Assembly (NCBI GenBank): GCA_022560365.1
Contig: JADFTG010000032.1
Location: 1 to 9,133, forward strand
Length of the DNA stretch: 9,133 nt
Direction: 5' to 3'
From: Chloroflexota bacterium
GTDB lineage: Bacteria > Chloroflexota > Dehalococcoidia > SM23-28-2 > RBG-16-64-32
Below the pieces are notes generated by a model. The model saw nothing but the letters and a program-made list of their open reading frames with translations, ran no database searches and was not told where the DNA came from. Of this stretch, positions 1 through 6,143 are shown in pieces. How positions within the stretch are numbered: the first letter of the stretch is position 1; every line of letters starts with the position of its first letter. Made by a program: the position numbers and the translations under genes.

Positions 1-2
1 CC

Positions 3-572
3 GAGATGACGCTGCCGGACGGCGAGCGACTGATGACCTCAGACGCCGAAGCCGACGCCCGGCTCTCCGCGCTGCTGGGCTTCGAGGCGCGCCTGATCAC
101 TGAAGCGCCGGAGCCGCTGAAGCTGGAGTCGCCGCCGCTGGGCAAGGTCCCGGAGAGCGACGACGGCGAGACGGTCGATTTCCCGGTGATCAACCGCTTC
201 TTCGACCTCGGCTCGCTGCACCTGCTGACAACGGCGACGCTGGCGAGGCTGCGCGAGCTGAGCCCCGGCACGACGTTCGACCCGCGGCGCTTCCGCCCGA
301 ACATGATCGTGGACACCGGAGACGCCACGGGGTTCGTCGAGAACGACTGGCCGGGCAAGGTGATCGCGATCGGCGACGAGGTGCGGATCAAGGTGATGAT
401 GCCGACGATCCGCTGCGTGGTGACGACGCTCGCGCAGGACGACCTGCCGAACGACCCCTCGGTGCTAAGGACGGCGGCGGCGCACAACAGCGCCAACGTC
501 GGCGTCTACGCGGCGGTTGAGCAGGGCGGCACCGTTCGCCGAGGCGACCCGGTCGAGCTCGTCGACGGCTAG
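3..572 (+). CDS. MOSC domain-containing protein, 5' end cut off by the window
   Basis: The reading frame is open to the left edge, and the first visible residues (EMTLPDGERL) look like the interior of the family's N-terminal region. The true start therefore probably lies upstream and the ATG at 6 is internal. The visible C-terminal half reads as a MOSC domain: RFRPNMIVD near residue 97, then ENDWPGKVIAIGD and a conserved RC pair near residues 136-137 before the TT turn. MOSC domains occur at the C-terminus of eukaryotic molybdenum cofactor sulfurase, in mARC/YcbX-type reductases and as stand-alone proteins. They bind the molybdenum cofactor or carry sulfur, and the Cys of the RC pair corresponds to a family Cys that can ligate molybdenum. 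Which of these activities applies cannot be read from this fragment. The convergent neighbour is itself a molybdenum enzyme, which supports a shared cofactor theme. Confident on the domain, open on the reaction. Confidence 0.85.
   Translation, partial: EMTLPDGERLMTSDAEADARLSALLGFEARLITEAPEPLKLESPPLGKVPESDDGETVDFPVINRFFDLGSLHLLTTATLARLRELSPGTTFDPRRFRPNMIVDTGDATGFVENDWPGKVIAIGDEVRIKVMMPTIRCVVTTLAQDDLPNDPSVLRTAAAHNSANVGVYAAVEQGGTVRRGDPVELVDG
569..572. other. CTAG palindrome shared as stop codon by two convergent genes
   Basis: The + strand gene ends with TAG at 570-572. The - strand gene ends with TAG read from 571 back to 569. The 4-base palindrome CTAG therefore serves both, with no room for a dedicated terminator between the genes. 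Transcription from either side must run into the other coding region or end inside it. Confidence 0.95.
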
Positions 573-1687
573 GCCGGGCGCTCTTCGACGACGACTTCGA
601 TGCGCTGCCGGGCGTTATTGCCCATGCCCTGCAGGTTCCACATCTCGTCCGGCTGACTGGCGCCCGTAGCGCATGAAGCGCGGACGGAGAGTTCGTACGA
701 GCCAGGCTTCGCGTCCCACTCGAACGACCAACCGCGCCACGCGAACTCACCGACTTGCGCCTCAAGCGCGGCGTCGGACCAGGTTTCGCCGCCGTCGGTG
801 CTGACCTCGACGCGGGTGACCTGCTCGCGGCCGGCCCAGGCGCGTCCGCTGAGGGTGACTCTGCCGGCTTCGACGAGTCTTGTGCGCGTGAGGAAGTCGG
901 GGATGCCCGGAGGGGCCATGAGGGCGCGTGGTTGTATGAAGGTAACCGGCTCGCCCGGCTCGCCCGATTCCGTCTGGTAGCGGTAGGCCTCGGCCTGCTG
1001 GTAGCCGCTGAACTCGTGGTCGATCGCTTCGATCGAGGTAAGCCACTTGACGTTCGTCATGCCGTACCAGCCGGGAACGATCAGTCGCAGCGGGAAGCCG
1101 TGCTGCGGCTCCAGCGGCTGGCCGTTCATCGCGTAGGCGAGCAGCACCTCTTCGCGGGTCGCCTCGGCGACGGTGAGGCTGCGTTGGTAGAGGTGTACGC
1201 TGTCGTCCTGGACGCCGCGGTCGGCGCCGGTGAAGACGATCTCGGTGCTTTCCGGGCGCAGGCCGGCCTCATGCAGGAGCGGGGCGAGTGGTGTGCCCGT
1301 CCACTCGGCCGTGCCGATCGCCTCTCCCATCCAGGGCTGGCTGATCGGGCGGGGCGTCATCAGGGCGCGTCCGTTGCCGGCGCACTCCATCGTCACTGGC
1401 ATCGTGACGGCCGGCCGAGCCTTGATCTCGTCGAGCGAGAGGCTGATCTCGTGCTCGACCAGGCCGCCGACGCGCAGGCGGTAGGCCGCGGCGTCGACGC
1501 GCGGGATGTCGAAGTGGACGAGGAGGTAGTGCATGCCGGAGGGCGTGATCGGGTAGCGGAGGCCCTCGAGGGGCATGCCGCGGTTGCGCAGGGCAAGCGC
1601 GACCTCTTCGCGCGTGAAGTTGTCGCTGCGCTCGATCCCGCTGCCGTCGCCGACGGTGCGAAAGCGGCTGGTGTGTGGCTGTGCCAT
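569..1687 (-). CDS. Sulfite oxidase-type molybdopterin-dependent oxidoreductase
   Basis: The 372-residue protein has the two-domain plan of the sulfite oxidase family. A molybdopterin-binding domain spans about residues 40-225, and a dimerisation domain (Mo-co_dimer type) spans about 245-370. The molybdenum ligand should be Cys102 in MECAGNGR. Other family landmarks are HGFPLRLIVPGWYGM around 196-210, NVKWL at 212-216, STDGGETW near 296 and the closing WNLQGMGNN at 360-368. There is no cytochrome b5 domain and no twin-arginine or other signal peptide, so it appears cytoplasmic and would need a separate electron acceptor. Sulfite is the classical substrate, but many bacterial members are uncharacterised, so the substrate is not assigned. 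The ATG has no Shine-Dalgarno. A promoter-like pair lies directly upstream. Its stop codon overlaps that of the convergent MOSC gene. Confidence 0.9.
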   Translation of the reverse strand: MAQPHTSRFRTVGDGSGIERSDNFTREEVALALRNRGMPLEGLRYPITPSGMHYLLVHFDIPRVDAAAYRLRVGGLVEHEISLSLDEIKARPAVTMPVTMECAGNGRALMTPRPISQPWMGEAIGTAEWTGTPLAPLLHEAGLRPESTEIVFTGADRGVQDDSVHLYQRSLTVAEATREEVLLAYAMNGQPLEPQHGFPLRLIVPGWYGMTNVKWLTSIEAIDHEFSGYQQAEAYRYQTESGEPGEPVTFIQPRALMAPPGIPDFLTRTRLVEAGRVTLSGRAWAGREQVTRVEVSTDGGETWSDAALEAQVGEFAWRGWSFEWDAKPGSYELSVRASCATGASQPDEMWNLQGMGNNARQRIEVVVEERPA

Positions 1688-1697
1688 GTCGGGGCCG

Positions 1698-1726
1698 ATG
1701 TTAGGTCAGCGGGAGGAGGGATTCAA
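1698..1726 (-). promoter_or_regulatory. Candidate promoter of the molybdoenzyme gene, close to its start
   Basis: Read on the - strand there is TTGAAT (plus-strand 1721-1726), a 17-nt spacer, then TAACAT (1698-1703). Each matches the sigma-70 consensus at 4 of 6 positions. The -10-like box ends 10 nt before the ATG, so a transcript from it would have a leader of only a few bases. This fits the absence of a Shine-Dalgarno, since the 10 bases before the ATG are mostly C and G. The -35-like box overlaps the last codons of the upstream gene. Motif matching by eye only. Confidence 0.4.
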
Positions 1727-2439
1727 GGTGTCGTCTCAGCGTAGACCGCCTGACCTAGATGTCGATCCATCGTTCCCACAAAGGGTGACATGTACCCCGA
1801 ATATCTCTTAGCTTCCGGCCCGATAAATCCCATGCTGCAGAGCCTCGATAGGGCACGGGCGAGACGCTCAATTCTGACGACCAATTCTCTCGCAATGAGC
1901 TCGAACGCGACATTTGACTCACGCGTTCCAATCAGACGGGCTTCCTGCGGATGCTCCTGGAGGATGTCGCCTTCCAAGAGTGACCAGAGTTCCATAGGTG
2001 AGTCGTTTTCTGGGCGTCCAGAAAGCGAATCCAGATCGTGATACCGGCCAGCGTTCCCGAATTCGGACAATATACCGACGATTCGTGAAAGGAACTTGTC
2101 TCGCGAGAGGAACTCACGATCTTCGCTAATGGCTGGAGGCCCATCGATGTCATCGTAAATCTCTAGTACTCGGTTCAGCGCCTTCCGGAGAGAATGCCCA
2201 TACCTCTTCTTCAACGCCTCCGACGTTGGGAATGCGTCCGTCTTGTCGAATTCGTACAGAGAGACCACAACCTTCGCGAAAATCTCGAACCCTCGTGAGA
2301 GCGACTCCAGAGCTCCGGGTGGCAGGTTGGAACCGTCGCGGATTCTCTGAACCTTCGCCAGGCCGTCGGGGATGAGGGTCATCGCCGTCCTTATCGAGTT
2401 TTCGAGGGCTAAGTGCTGATCTATGGGAACTCGCGCCAT
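1723..2439 (-). CDS. Hypothetical protein, helical and cytoplasmic, low-GC for this window
   Basis: I do not recognise this 238-residue protein with confidence. It has no signal peptide or membrane segment, is highly charged and is probably mostly alpha-helical. Notable stretches are GFEIFAKVVVSLYEFDK at about 50-66, KKRYGHSLRKAL at 77-88, FGNAGRYHDLDSL at 127-139 and an amphipathic helix at about 178-200. The pattern of a helix followed by an R-x-x-H or R-Y-H motif loosely recalls HEPN-like helical proteins, but the canonical HEPN R-x(4-6)-H spacing is not evident, so this is only a hint. Hand counts over several lines give GC near 54%, clearly below the flanking genes. It starts 4 nt after the thyX stop without a good Shine-Dalgarno, so it may be translationally coupled to thyX. 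The low GC together with an insertion-like position suggests recent acquisition. Confidence 0.75.
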   Translation of the reverse strand: MARVPIDQHLALENSIRTAMTLIPDGLAKVQRIRDGSNLPPGALESLSRGFEIFAKVVVSLYEFDKTDAFPTSEALKKRYGHSLRKALNRVLEIYDDIDGPPAISEDREFLSRDKFLSRIVGILSEFGNAGRYHDLDSLSGRPENDSPMELWSLLEGDILQEHPQEARLIGTRESNVAFELIARELVVRIERLARALSRLCSMGFIGPEAKRYSGYMSPFVGTMDRHLGQAVYAETTP

Positions 2440-2443
2440 CCGG

Positions 2444-3259
2444 TCACACTTTTTCGTTGGGCGTGCTCGTGACCTCTGTGCCGTTCTCTAGCGTGAGGAT
2501 TTCGTAGTCGCCGAAGACGCTCGGGGCTTCCTGCTGCATGAGGCGCAGGAACTGGACGGCTACGCGGCGGATCTCGGCCTCGGCGCCCTCTGAGCCGCGC
2601 AGCTCGATGAAGTGGCGCAGGGCGCGGGCGTTGACGGTGCAGAAGATCATCGTCTCGGTGGCGTTGGGGAGCACGGAGCGCGCGGACTCGCGGGCCATCT
2701 TGCGGCGGTTCGTGCCTTTGACGCCGGCCGCTTCGAGCTTCGCCGAAAGTCCGCTGACCAGCTCGAGGTAGGCGGCGTGCGCGGTCTCGATCGCGCGCTG
2801 CCAGGTCTCGTGCAGCTGCGGGTCGTCGGCGATGATCTTCGGCTCGACATAACTGGCGTCGGACTCGTCGACATAGCGCTGCGAGAGCTGCGAGTAGGCC
2901 CAGCCGGCGCGGTGGCGGATCAGCTCGTGCGTGAAGGAGCGCGAGACGCCCGAGATGATGAAGTTCCAGGCGGCGTGCTCGAGGACGGAGCCGTGCTTGC
3001 GGCCGATGATGTTGCCGATGTACTCCTCGTTCGTCTTGCGGCCCTTGCCGTACGAGACGTAGCAGAGGCGGCCGCCGGCCTCGATTAGCTGTTCGCCGCC
3101 GACCTCGGTGTCGGTCTCCCAGTTCATGCCGTGATCGCCGAGGAAGCGGTCGATCTCAGTGCGGTCGACATTCTGGCGGCCGACGAGGTAGACCTGCGGC
3201 TCGTGAATGATCTTCGGTGAGTTGGTGGTTGCCGTCTCAGCGGCGGCGCCGTTGTTCAT
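2444..3259 (-). CDS. thyX: Flavin-dependent thymidylate synthase ThyX
   Basis: ThyX methylates dUMP to dTMP using FAD, NADPH and methylene-tetrahydrofolate, independently of ThyA. The 271-residue protein carries the family signature as RHRAGWAYSQLSQRY at 115-129. Here RHR and the second Ser are separated by eight residues (RHR-x8-S) rather than the commoner seven. Other landmarks are HGSVLEH at 89-95 in the FAD-binding region and NARALRHFIELR at 200-211, with the dUMP-contacting Arg probably R211, followed by EAEIRR. The start chosen is the ATG at 3257-3259, because a perfect AAGGAGG lies 6 nt upstream. A longer frame to 3370 adds 37 residues with no ribosome binding site and a composition typical of noncoding readthrough. 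The first 20 residues are polar and low-complexity, and the catalytic core begins at about residue 20. Confidence 0.95.
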   Translation of the reverse strand: MNNGAAAETATTNSPKIIHEPQVYLVGRQNVDRTEIDRFLGDHGMNWETDTEVGGEQLIEAGGRLCYVSYGKGRKTNEEYIGNIIGRKHGSVLEHAAWNFIISGVSRSFTHELIRHRAGWAYSQLSQRYVDESDASYVEPKIIADDPQLHETWQRAIETAHAAYLELVSGLSAKLEAAGVKGTNRRKMARESARSVLPNATETMIFCTVNARALRHFIELRGSEGAEAEIRRVAVQFLRLMQQEAPSVFGDYEILTLENGTEVTSTPNEKV

Positions 3260-3265
3260 CGTCGG

Positions 3266-3272
3266 CCTCCTT
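3266..3272 (-). promoter_or_regulatory. Shine-Dalgarno of thyX that fixes its start
   Basis: The - strand reads AAGGAGG here, 6 nt before the ATG at 3259. This is the strongest ribosome binding site in the window and is the reason for preferring this ATG over the upstream in-frame one at 3370. Confidence 0.9.
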
Positions 3273-3310
3273 CGGTCGTTTGAACCCAACCTATCGCTGG
3301 TTTCATTGTC

Positions 3311-3340
3311 CCACAAGGGACGAACGTCACTCGCTTGTGG
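3311..3340. promoter_or_regulatory. Inverted repeat CCACAAG/CTTGTGG between the protease and thyX
   Basis: CCACAAG at 3311-3317 and CTTGTGG at 3334-3340 are perfect 7-base inverted arms around a 16-base spacer. They sit in the 92-bp gap downstream of the protease gene and upstream of thyX, with both genes on the - strand. As RNA it could form a modest hairpin terminating the protease transcript, but no T-run follows. As DNA the arm spacing could suit a dimeric regulator. Read on the - strand, TTGTGG (3311-3316), 17 nt, then TAGGTT (3288-3293) makes a weak thyX promoter candidate that uses one arm. The role is undecided. Confidence 0.35.
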
Positions 3341-3351
3341 AGAACGCGCGG

Positions 3352-5217
3352 CTAGCCGGGGCCGGGGCAACCGGCCGGGAGGCCGAGCGGTAGGCCGCCG
3401 GCGTAGCGCAGGATGACGAGCGCGTCGGCGGGATCAAGAACGCCATCGCAGTTGACGTAGCCCTTGCTGATGCAGTCCGCGACTGGTTCAGCGAAGACCA
3501 AGAAGCGGATGATGCCCAGCGCGTCGTGGGTGTCCACCGTGCCGCTGCAGTTGACGTCGCCGCAGGAAATGGGCAACGGCGTTGGCGAGAACGTCACGGT
3601 GGCGGTCGGCGATGGCGTTCCCGTCACGTTGCCCGTGGGCGTCGCGGTGGGGACTGGCGTGTCAGTCGCCGTAGCCGTCGGGCTCGTTGGGGGCGTCGGT
3701 GTTGCGGTTGGTGTTGGCGTGGGCGATGGCGTCGGCGTCGGCGTTACGAGGCAATCGTTCGGCGGTGGAATGGGCGTCGGAGAGGGCGTCGGGCTGGGCG
3801 TCGGCGTGAAGGGTGTGTTATCGATGCAGTCCGGGATATGGTCGCCGTCGGTGTCGCGGACCGCGGCATCCGCCTGGACGAGGCCGTGTCCGGTCTTGAG
3901 GTCGATCCCCGGGTCGCCGACATCGGCGGCGCTGCACTGGATCAGCGCACGCACCTGCGTGCCGTTGAGGTTGGGGTAGGCCGACCGGATGAGCGCGGCG
4001 ACGCCGGAGACGTGGGCGGCGGCCATGGACGTGCCGGCGAAGGGGCAGAAGGCGAACGTCTGGAACTCGACTGGCCAGACGGGGTCGCAGAAGAAGCGGT
4101 AGGACTCCTGCGTGATGACGCTGGTCGGCCCCTCGTTGGGGATGCTGCCGTTGCCGCTCGGCGGATTGCCGCCGGGCGCGATGACGTCGACGTTCGTGTT
4201 CGCCACGCCGACGCCGTAGTTCGAGTAGTAGGCGAGCGAGCCGAAGAAGCCGCTGGCCGAGACCGCTATGACGATTGGCACGGCGGCGGGATAGCCGAGC
4301 ACGGGCCCGCCGTCGCCTTCCTCGTCGGCGCCGCCGTTGCCGGCCGCGGCGATCAGCACGGCGCCGGTGCTGAGGGCGAATTCTAGCGCCTCGCTCTCCG
4401 CTACGGTTACGTTATCCGGGTCGCTGAGGCTCATGTTGATCACCTTGGCGCCGTGCTCGGCCGCCCAACGGATACCGTCGGCGATGGCAGTGGTTGAGCA
4501 CTGAGAGCGGCGCGGGTCCCCCGGCACCGGGCCGCAAACCTTTACGGGCATGATCGACGTCTTGTAGGCGATTCCGGCGAGGCCGTAGGAGTTGTTCGTC
4601 GTCTGGGCGATCGTGCCGGCGATGTGCGTACCGTGGCCGTTGTCGTCGTTGGCGTTCCCGTCGTCGTTGTAGAAGTCGTACGGGTCGACGATCGTTGTGC
4701 CCGCCAGGTCCGGCGCCTGTTTGAAGTTGCCGAAGTTCTCATAGGCGACGCCGGTGTCGATGACAGCGACGACCACGCCTTCGCCCTGCGTTGTGTCCCA
4801 GGCGTTGTCGGCGGAGATCAGGCGCAGGTTCCACTGGTCGATCCAGAGTTCGTCGTTGGGGATCGCCGCTGGGTAGCGGTAGGTGATCGCTTCGACGGTG
4901 CGGACCACGCCGCTGGCGGCCAACGCCTCGCCGATCTCGCTGCGGCGGTCGTCAGGCACGGAGACCACGGCGAAGCCTTCGACGAGCATCGGTCGTTCCA
5001 GCTCAGCGCCGTGGGCGGCGAGGATGTCGTCCCAGCGGTCTTCCGGTATGTTGTCCGCGAACTGGACGGTGAGCTGGCCGGCCACTTGCTGTGAGTCCGG
5101 GTGCGGGATGTAGACGCCGCGCTCGGCGTCGGGGCCGGGCCGAGAGACGATGAGCCAGGCCAGGGCGACGCTGGCGATGATGATCGTGCGGAGCGGTGGG
5201 AGCCGCTTCTGTCTCAT
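3352..5217 (-). CDS. Secreted subtilisin-like (S8) serine protease with dockerin-like C-terminus
   Basis: The 621-residue protein begins [10 protein letters not shown] followed by a hydrophobic stretch at 11-24, a signal peptide or anchor. Next come a prodomain of inhibitor type (about 46-115) and a subtilase domain (about 125-450). The catalytic residues are Asp154 (VAVIDTGV), His195 (NGHGTHIAG) and Ser397 ([11 protein letters not shown]), with oxyanion Asn294 (AAAGNGG). The usual Pro of GTSMAxPH is Ala401. After the catalytic domain come a thrombospondin-3-like [10 protein letters not shown] (455-464), a Thr-Pro-Ser linker (471-549) and two dockerin-like calcium loops (553-571 and 586-604). 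It should be exported and act outside the cell. The start was chosen at the signal-peptide Met. The frame continues upstream to 5976, but that part is antisense to the dienelactone hydrolase gene. There is no strong Shine-Dalgarno. It has no protease-specific neighbours. Confidence 0.93.
   Translation of the reverse strand: MRQKRLPPLRTIIIASVALAWLIVSRPGPDAERGVYIPHPDSQQVAGQLTVQFADNIPEDRWDDILAAHGAELERPMLVEGFAVVSVPDDRRSEIGEALAASGVVRTVEAITYRYPAAIPNDELWIDQWNLRLISADNAWDTTQGEGVVVAVIDTGVAYENFGNFKQAPDLAGTTIVDPYDFYNDDGNANDDNGHGTHIAGTIAQTTNNSYGLAGIAYKTSIMPVKVCGPVPGDPRRSQCSTTAIADGIRWAAEHGAKVINMSLSDPDNVTVAESEALEFALSTGAVLIAAAGNGGADEEGDGGPVLGYPAAVPIVIAVSASGFFGSLAYYSNYGVGVANTNVDVIAPGGNPPSGNGSIPNEGPTSVITQESYRFFCDPVWPVEFQTFAFCPFAGTSMAAAHVSGVAALIRSAYPNLNGTQVRALIQCSAADVGDPGIDLKTGHGLVQADAAVRDTDGDHIPDCIDNTPFTPTPSPTPSPTPIPPPNDCLVTPTPTPSPTPTPTATPTPPTSPTATATDTPVPTATPTGNVTGTPSPTATVTFSPTPLPISCGDVNCSGTVDTHDALGIIRFLVFAEPVADCISKGYVNCDGVLDPADALVILRYAGGLPLGLPAGCPGPG
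3397..3567 (-). other. Dockerin-like calcium-binding repeat pair within the protease
   Basis: Residues 551-607 of the protease contain two matching loops, [19 protein letters not shown] and [19 protein letters not shown]. Each has the D/Y-x-N-x-D/S-G-x-x-D pattern of EF-hand-like loops followed by an amphipathic helix. This is the dockerin type I plan. Each loop also has a Cys (C557, C590), and flanking Cys residues at 552 and 582 could form disulfides outside the cell. Such domains are common on secreted Chloroflexota and archaeal proteins that have no cellulosome, so a cellulosome is not implied. Confidence 0.8.
3571..3807 (-). repeat. Low-complexity Thr-Pro-Ser linker-coding repeat
   Basis: This stretch encodes protease residues 471-549, mostly TP, TPSP and TATP units, interrupted once by IPPPNDCLV near 482-490. 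On the + strand it appears as runs of GGCGTC/GGCGTT-like hexamers. Such linkers separate catalytic and binding domains in secreted bacterial proteins. The repeats make the length prone to slippage and to assembly error. It also gives rise to long but meaningless open frames on the + strand. Confidence 0.85.
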
Positions 5218-5280
5218 ATCCTGGCTTTCTTGACCTCTTCTGCTACCATCTTCCGGCTGCAGATACGTTGCCTGTGAGGG

Positions 5281-5309
5281 ATTGTATTCGCTGAGCTTGC
5301 GGCGGAGAA
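5281..5309 (-). promoter_or_regulatory. Candidate promoter of the protease gene
   Basis: On the - strand TTCTCC (5304-5309), 17 nt, then TACAAT (5281-5286) gives a -10 box with 5 of 6 consensus matches and a weak -35 box (3 of 6). The expected leader is about 55-60 nt. It lies in the region between this gene and the divergent hydrolase gene. That region also contains TGATACGAT at 5336-5344 on the + strand, an extended -10-like match without a -35 partner that could serve the hydrolase gene. Confidence 0.35.
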
Positions 5310-5366
5310 GCGCCGGCCCCACCTGCCACGGTGCGTGATACGATTGACGCCTCGCCCATCCCAACG

Positions 5367-5372
5367 AAGGAG
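5367..5372 (+). promoter_or_regulatory. Shine-Dalgarno that selects the GTG start of the hydrolase
   Basis: AAGGAG ends 10 nt before the GTG at 5383. No comparable site precedes the earlier in-frame GTG at 5335, and the family alignment naturally begins at the later start. Confidence 0.75.
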
Positions 5373-5382
5373 CGGCTCTGAC

Positions 5383-6072
5383 GTGGCTGACATTACTACC
5401 GATATTCTCGACTACGCGACGAACGGCTCGAACGCGAGTGGGTTCCTGGCCCGGCCGCTGGGAGACGGTCCGTTCCCGGCCGTGGTCGTGGTCCAGGAAT
5501 GGTGGGGCCTGAACGACAACATCAAGGACATCGCCGGGCGCTTCGCCCGCGAAGGCTTCGTGGCGTTCGCGCCCGACCTCTACCACGGCAAGGTGACTTC
5601 TGAACCGGACTCGGCGCAGAAGCTGATGATGCAGACGGACATGCCCCGCGCCAGCCAGGAGTTGGTGAAGGCCACCGAGTATCTCTCCCAGCAGCCGTAC
5701 GTCAACGGCCGCGGCATTGGCGCAACGGGGTTCTGCATGGGCGGCGGCCTGGCACTGACGCTGGCCACGGACACGCCCCTGATCAAGGCCGCAGCGCCGT
5801 TCTACGGAGTGAACCCGCAGCCGATCGACAAGCTGCAGAACCTTCAGGGACCGGTGCTGGCGATCTACGCCGAGCACGACGATTGGGCGAGCGCGGCCGT
5901 CCGCGAAGCGCTCCAGTCGGCGATGGAGCAGTCCGGCAAGCAGCTGGACGTCCAGGTTTACCCGGGTACGGAGCACGCCTTCTTCAACGACACACGACGC
6001 GATGTCTATCGAGAGGCTGCCGCCAACGACGCCTGGAACCGCGTCCTCACGCTCTTCCGGGCGGAACTGTAA
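5383..6072 (+). CDS. Dienelactone hydrolase family protein
   Basis: This is a 229-residue alpha/beta hydrolase when started at GTG 5383. The dienelactone hydrolase pattern is complete: Glu39 in [11 protein letters not shown], nucleophile Cys118 in the elbow GFCMGG, Asp166 (or the adjacent Asp167) in YAEHDDW, and His198 in [12 protein letters not shown] Cys nucleophile rather than Ser is the family hallmark, and length and motif order match cytoplasmic carboxymethylenebutenolidase-like enzymes. The classical reaction opens dienelactone to maleylacetate in chlorocatechol breakdown. Most bacterial members lie outside such pathways and their substrates are unknown. No aromatic-degradation genes are nearby, so no pathway is claimed. 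A longer frame from GTG 5335 adds 16 residues that do not resemble the family. The gene diverges from the protease gene and is followed by a hairpin before gatB. Confidence 0.9.
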   Translation: MADITTDILDYATNGSNASGFLARPLGDGPFPAVVVVQEWWGLNDNIKDIAGRFAREGFVAFAPDLYHGKVTSEPDSAQKLMMQTDMPRASQELVKATEYLSQQPYVNGRGIGATGFCMGGGLALTLATDTPLIKAAAPFYGVNPQPIDKLQNLQGPVLAIYAEHDDWASAAVREALQSAMEQSGKQLDVQVYPGTEHAFFNDTRRDVYREAAANDAWNRVLTLFRAEL

Positions 6073-6094
6073 GGCGATTCCACATATTCACGGT

Positions 6095-6116
6095 CGGGGC
6101 GATTCAGGTCGTCCCG
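6095..6116 (+). terminator. Stem-loop between the hydrolase and gatB, possible terminator
   Basis: CGGGGCGA (6095-6102) pairs with TCGTCCCG (6109-6116) in an 8-bp stem with one G-T wobble and a 6-base loop TTCAGG. It lies 23 nt after the hydrolase stop. No T-run follows, so as an intrinsic terminator it would be weak. The loop coincides with the -35-like element proposed for gatB, so it might instead be part of gatB control. Confidence 0.4.
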
Positions 6117-6131
6117 CGCTACTGTTAGACT
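6103..6131 (+). promoter_or_regulatory. Candidate promoter of gatB with a very short leader
   Basis: TTCAGG (6103-6108), 17 nt, then TAGACT (6126-6131), the latter preceded by TGT in the extended -10 position. The -10-like box has 4 of 6 matches and the -35-like box 3 of 6. The -10 ends 12 nt before the gatB ATG, giving an expected leader of about 5 nt, and no Shine-Dalgarno is visible before that ATG. Confidence 0.35.
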
Positions 6132-6143
6132 TGGCGTAATCAC

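Noticed and set aside
755..1744. 329-codon + strand open frame
   Set aside because: It is antisense to the molybdoenzyme gene, whose motifs are unmistakable. The predicted protein is Ala/Arg/Val/Asp-rich with no recognisable domain.
3260..3370. N-terminal 37-residue extension of ThyX
   Set aside because: The perfect AAGGAGG lies inside this extension just before the later ATG, and the extra residues do not resemble the family.
3571..3807. Possible CRISPR-like or satellite repeat from the regular GGCGTC pattern
   Set aside because: The units are codon-sized and encode a Thr-Pro linker within a good gene. There are no unique spacers and no palindromic repeat.
3526..4386. 286-codon + strand open frame rich in Arg and Gly
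   Set aside because: It is a shadow of the Thr-Pro linker repeats and subtilase domain on the other strand, and its composition reflects the GGCGTC repeats.
5218..5976. Upstream part of the long - strand frame that continues from the protease gene
   Set aside because: It is antisense to the well-supported dienelactone hydrolase gene, has no domain, and precedes the obvious signal peptide start of the protease. High GC keeps stops rare.
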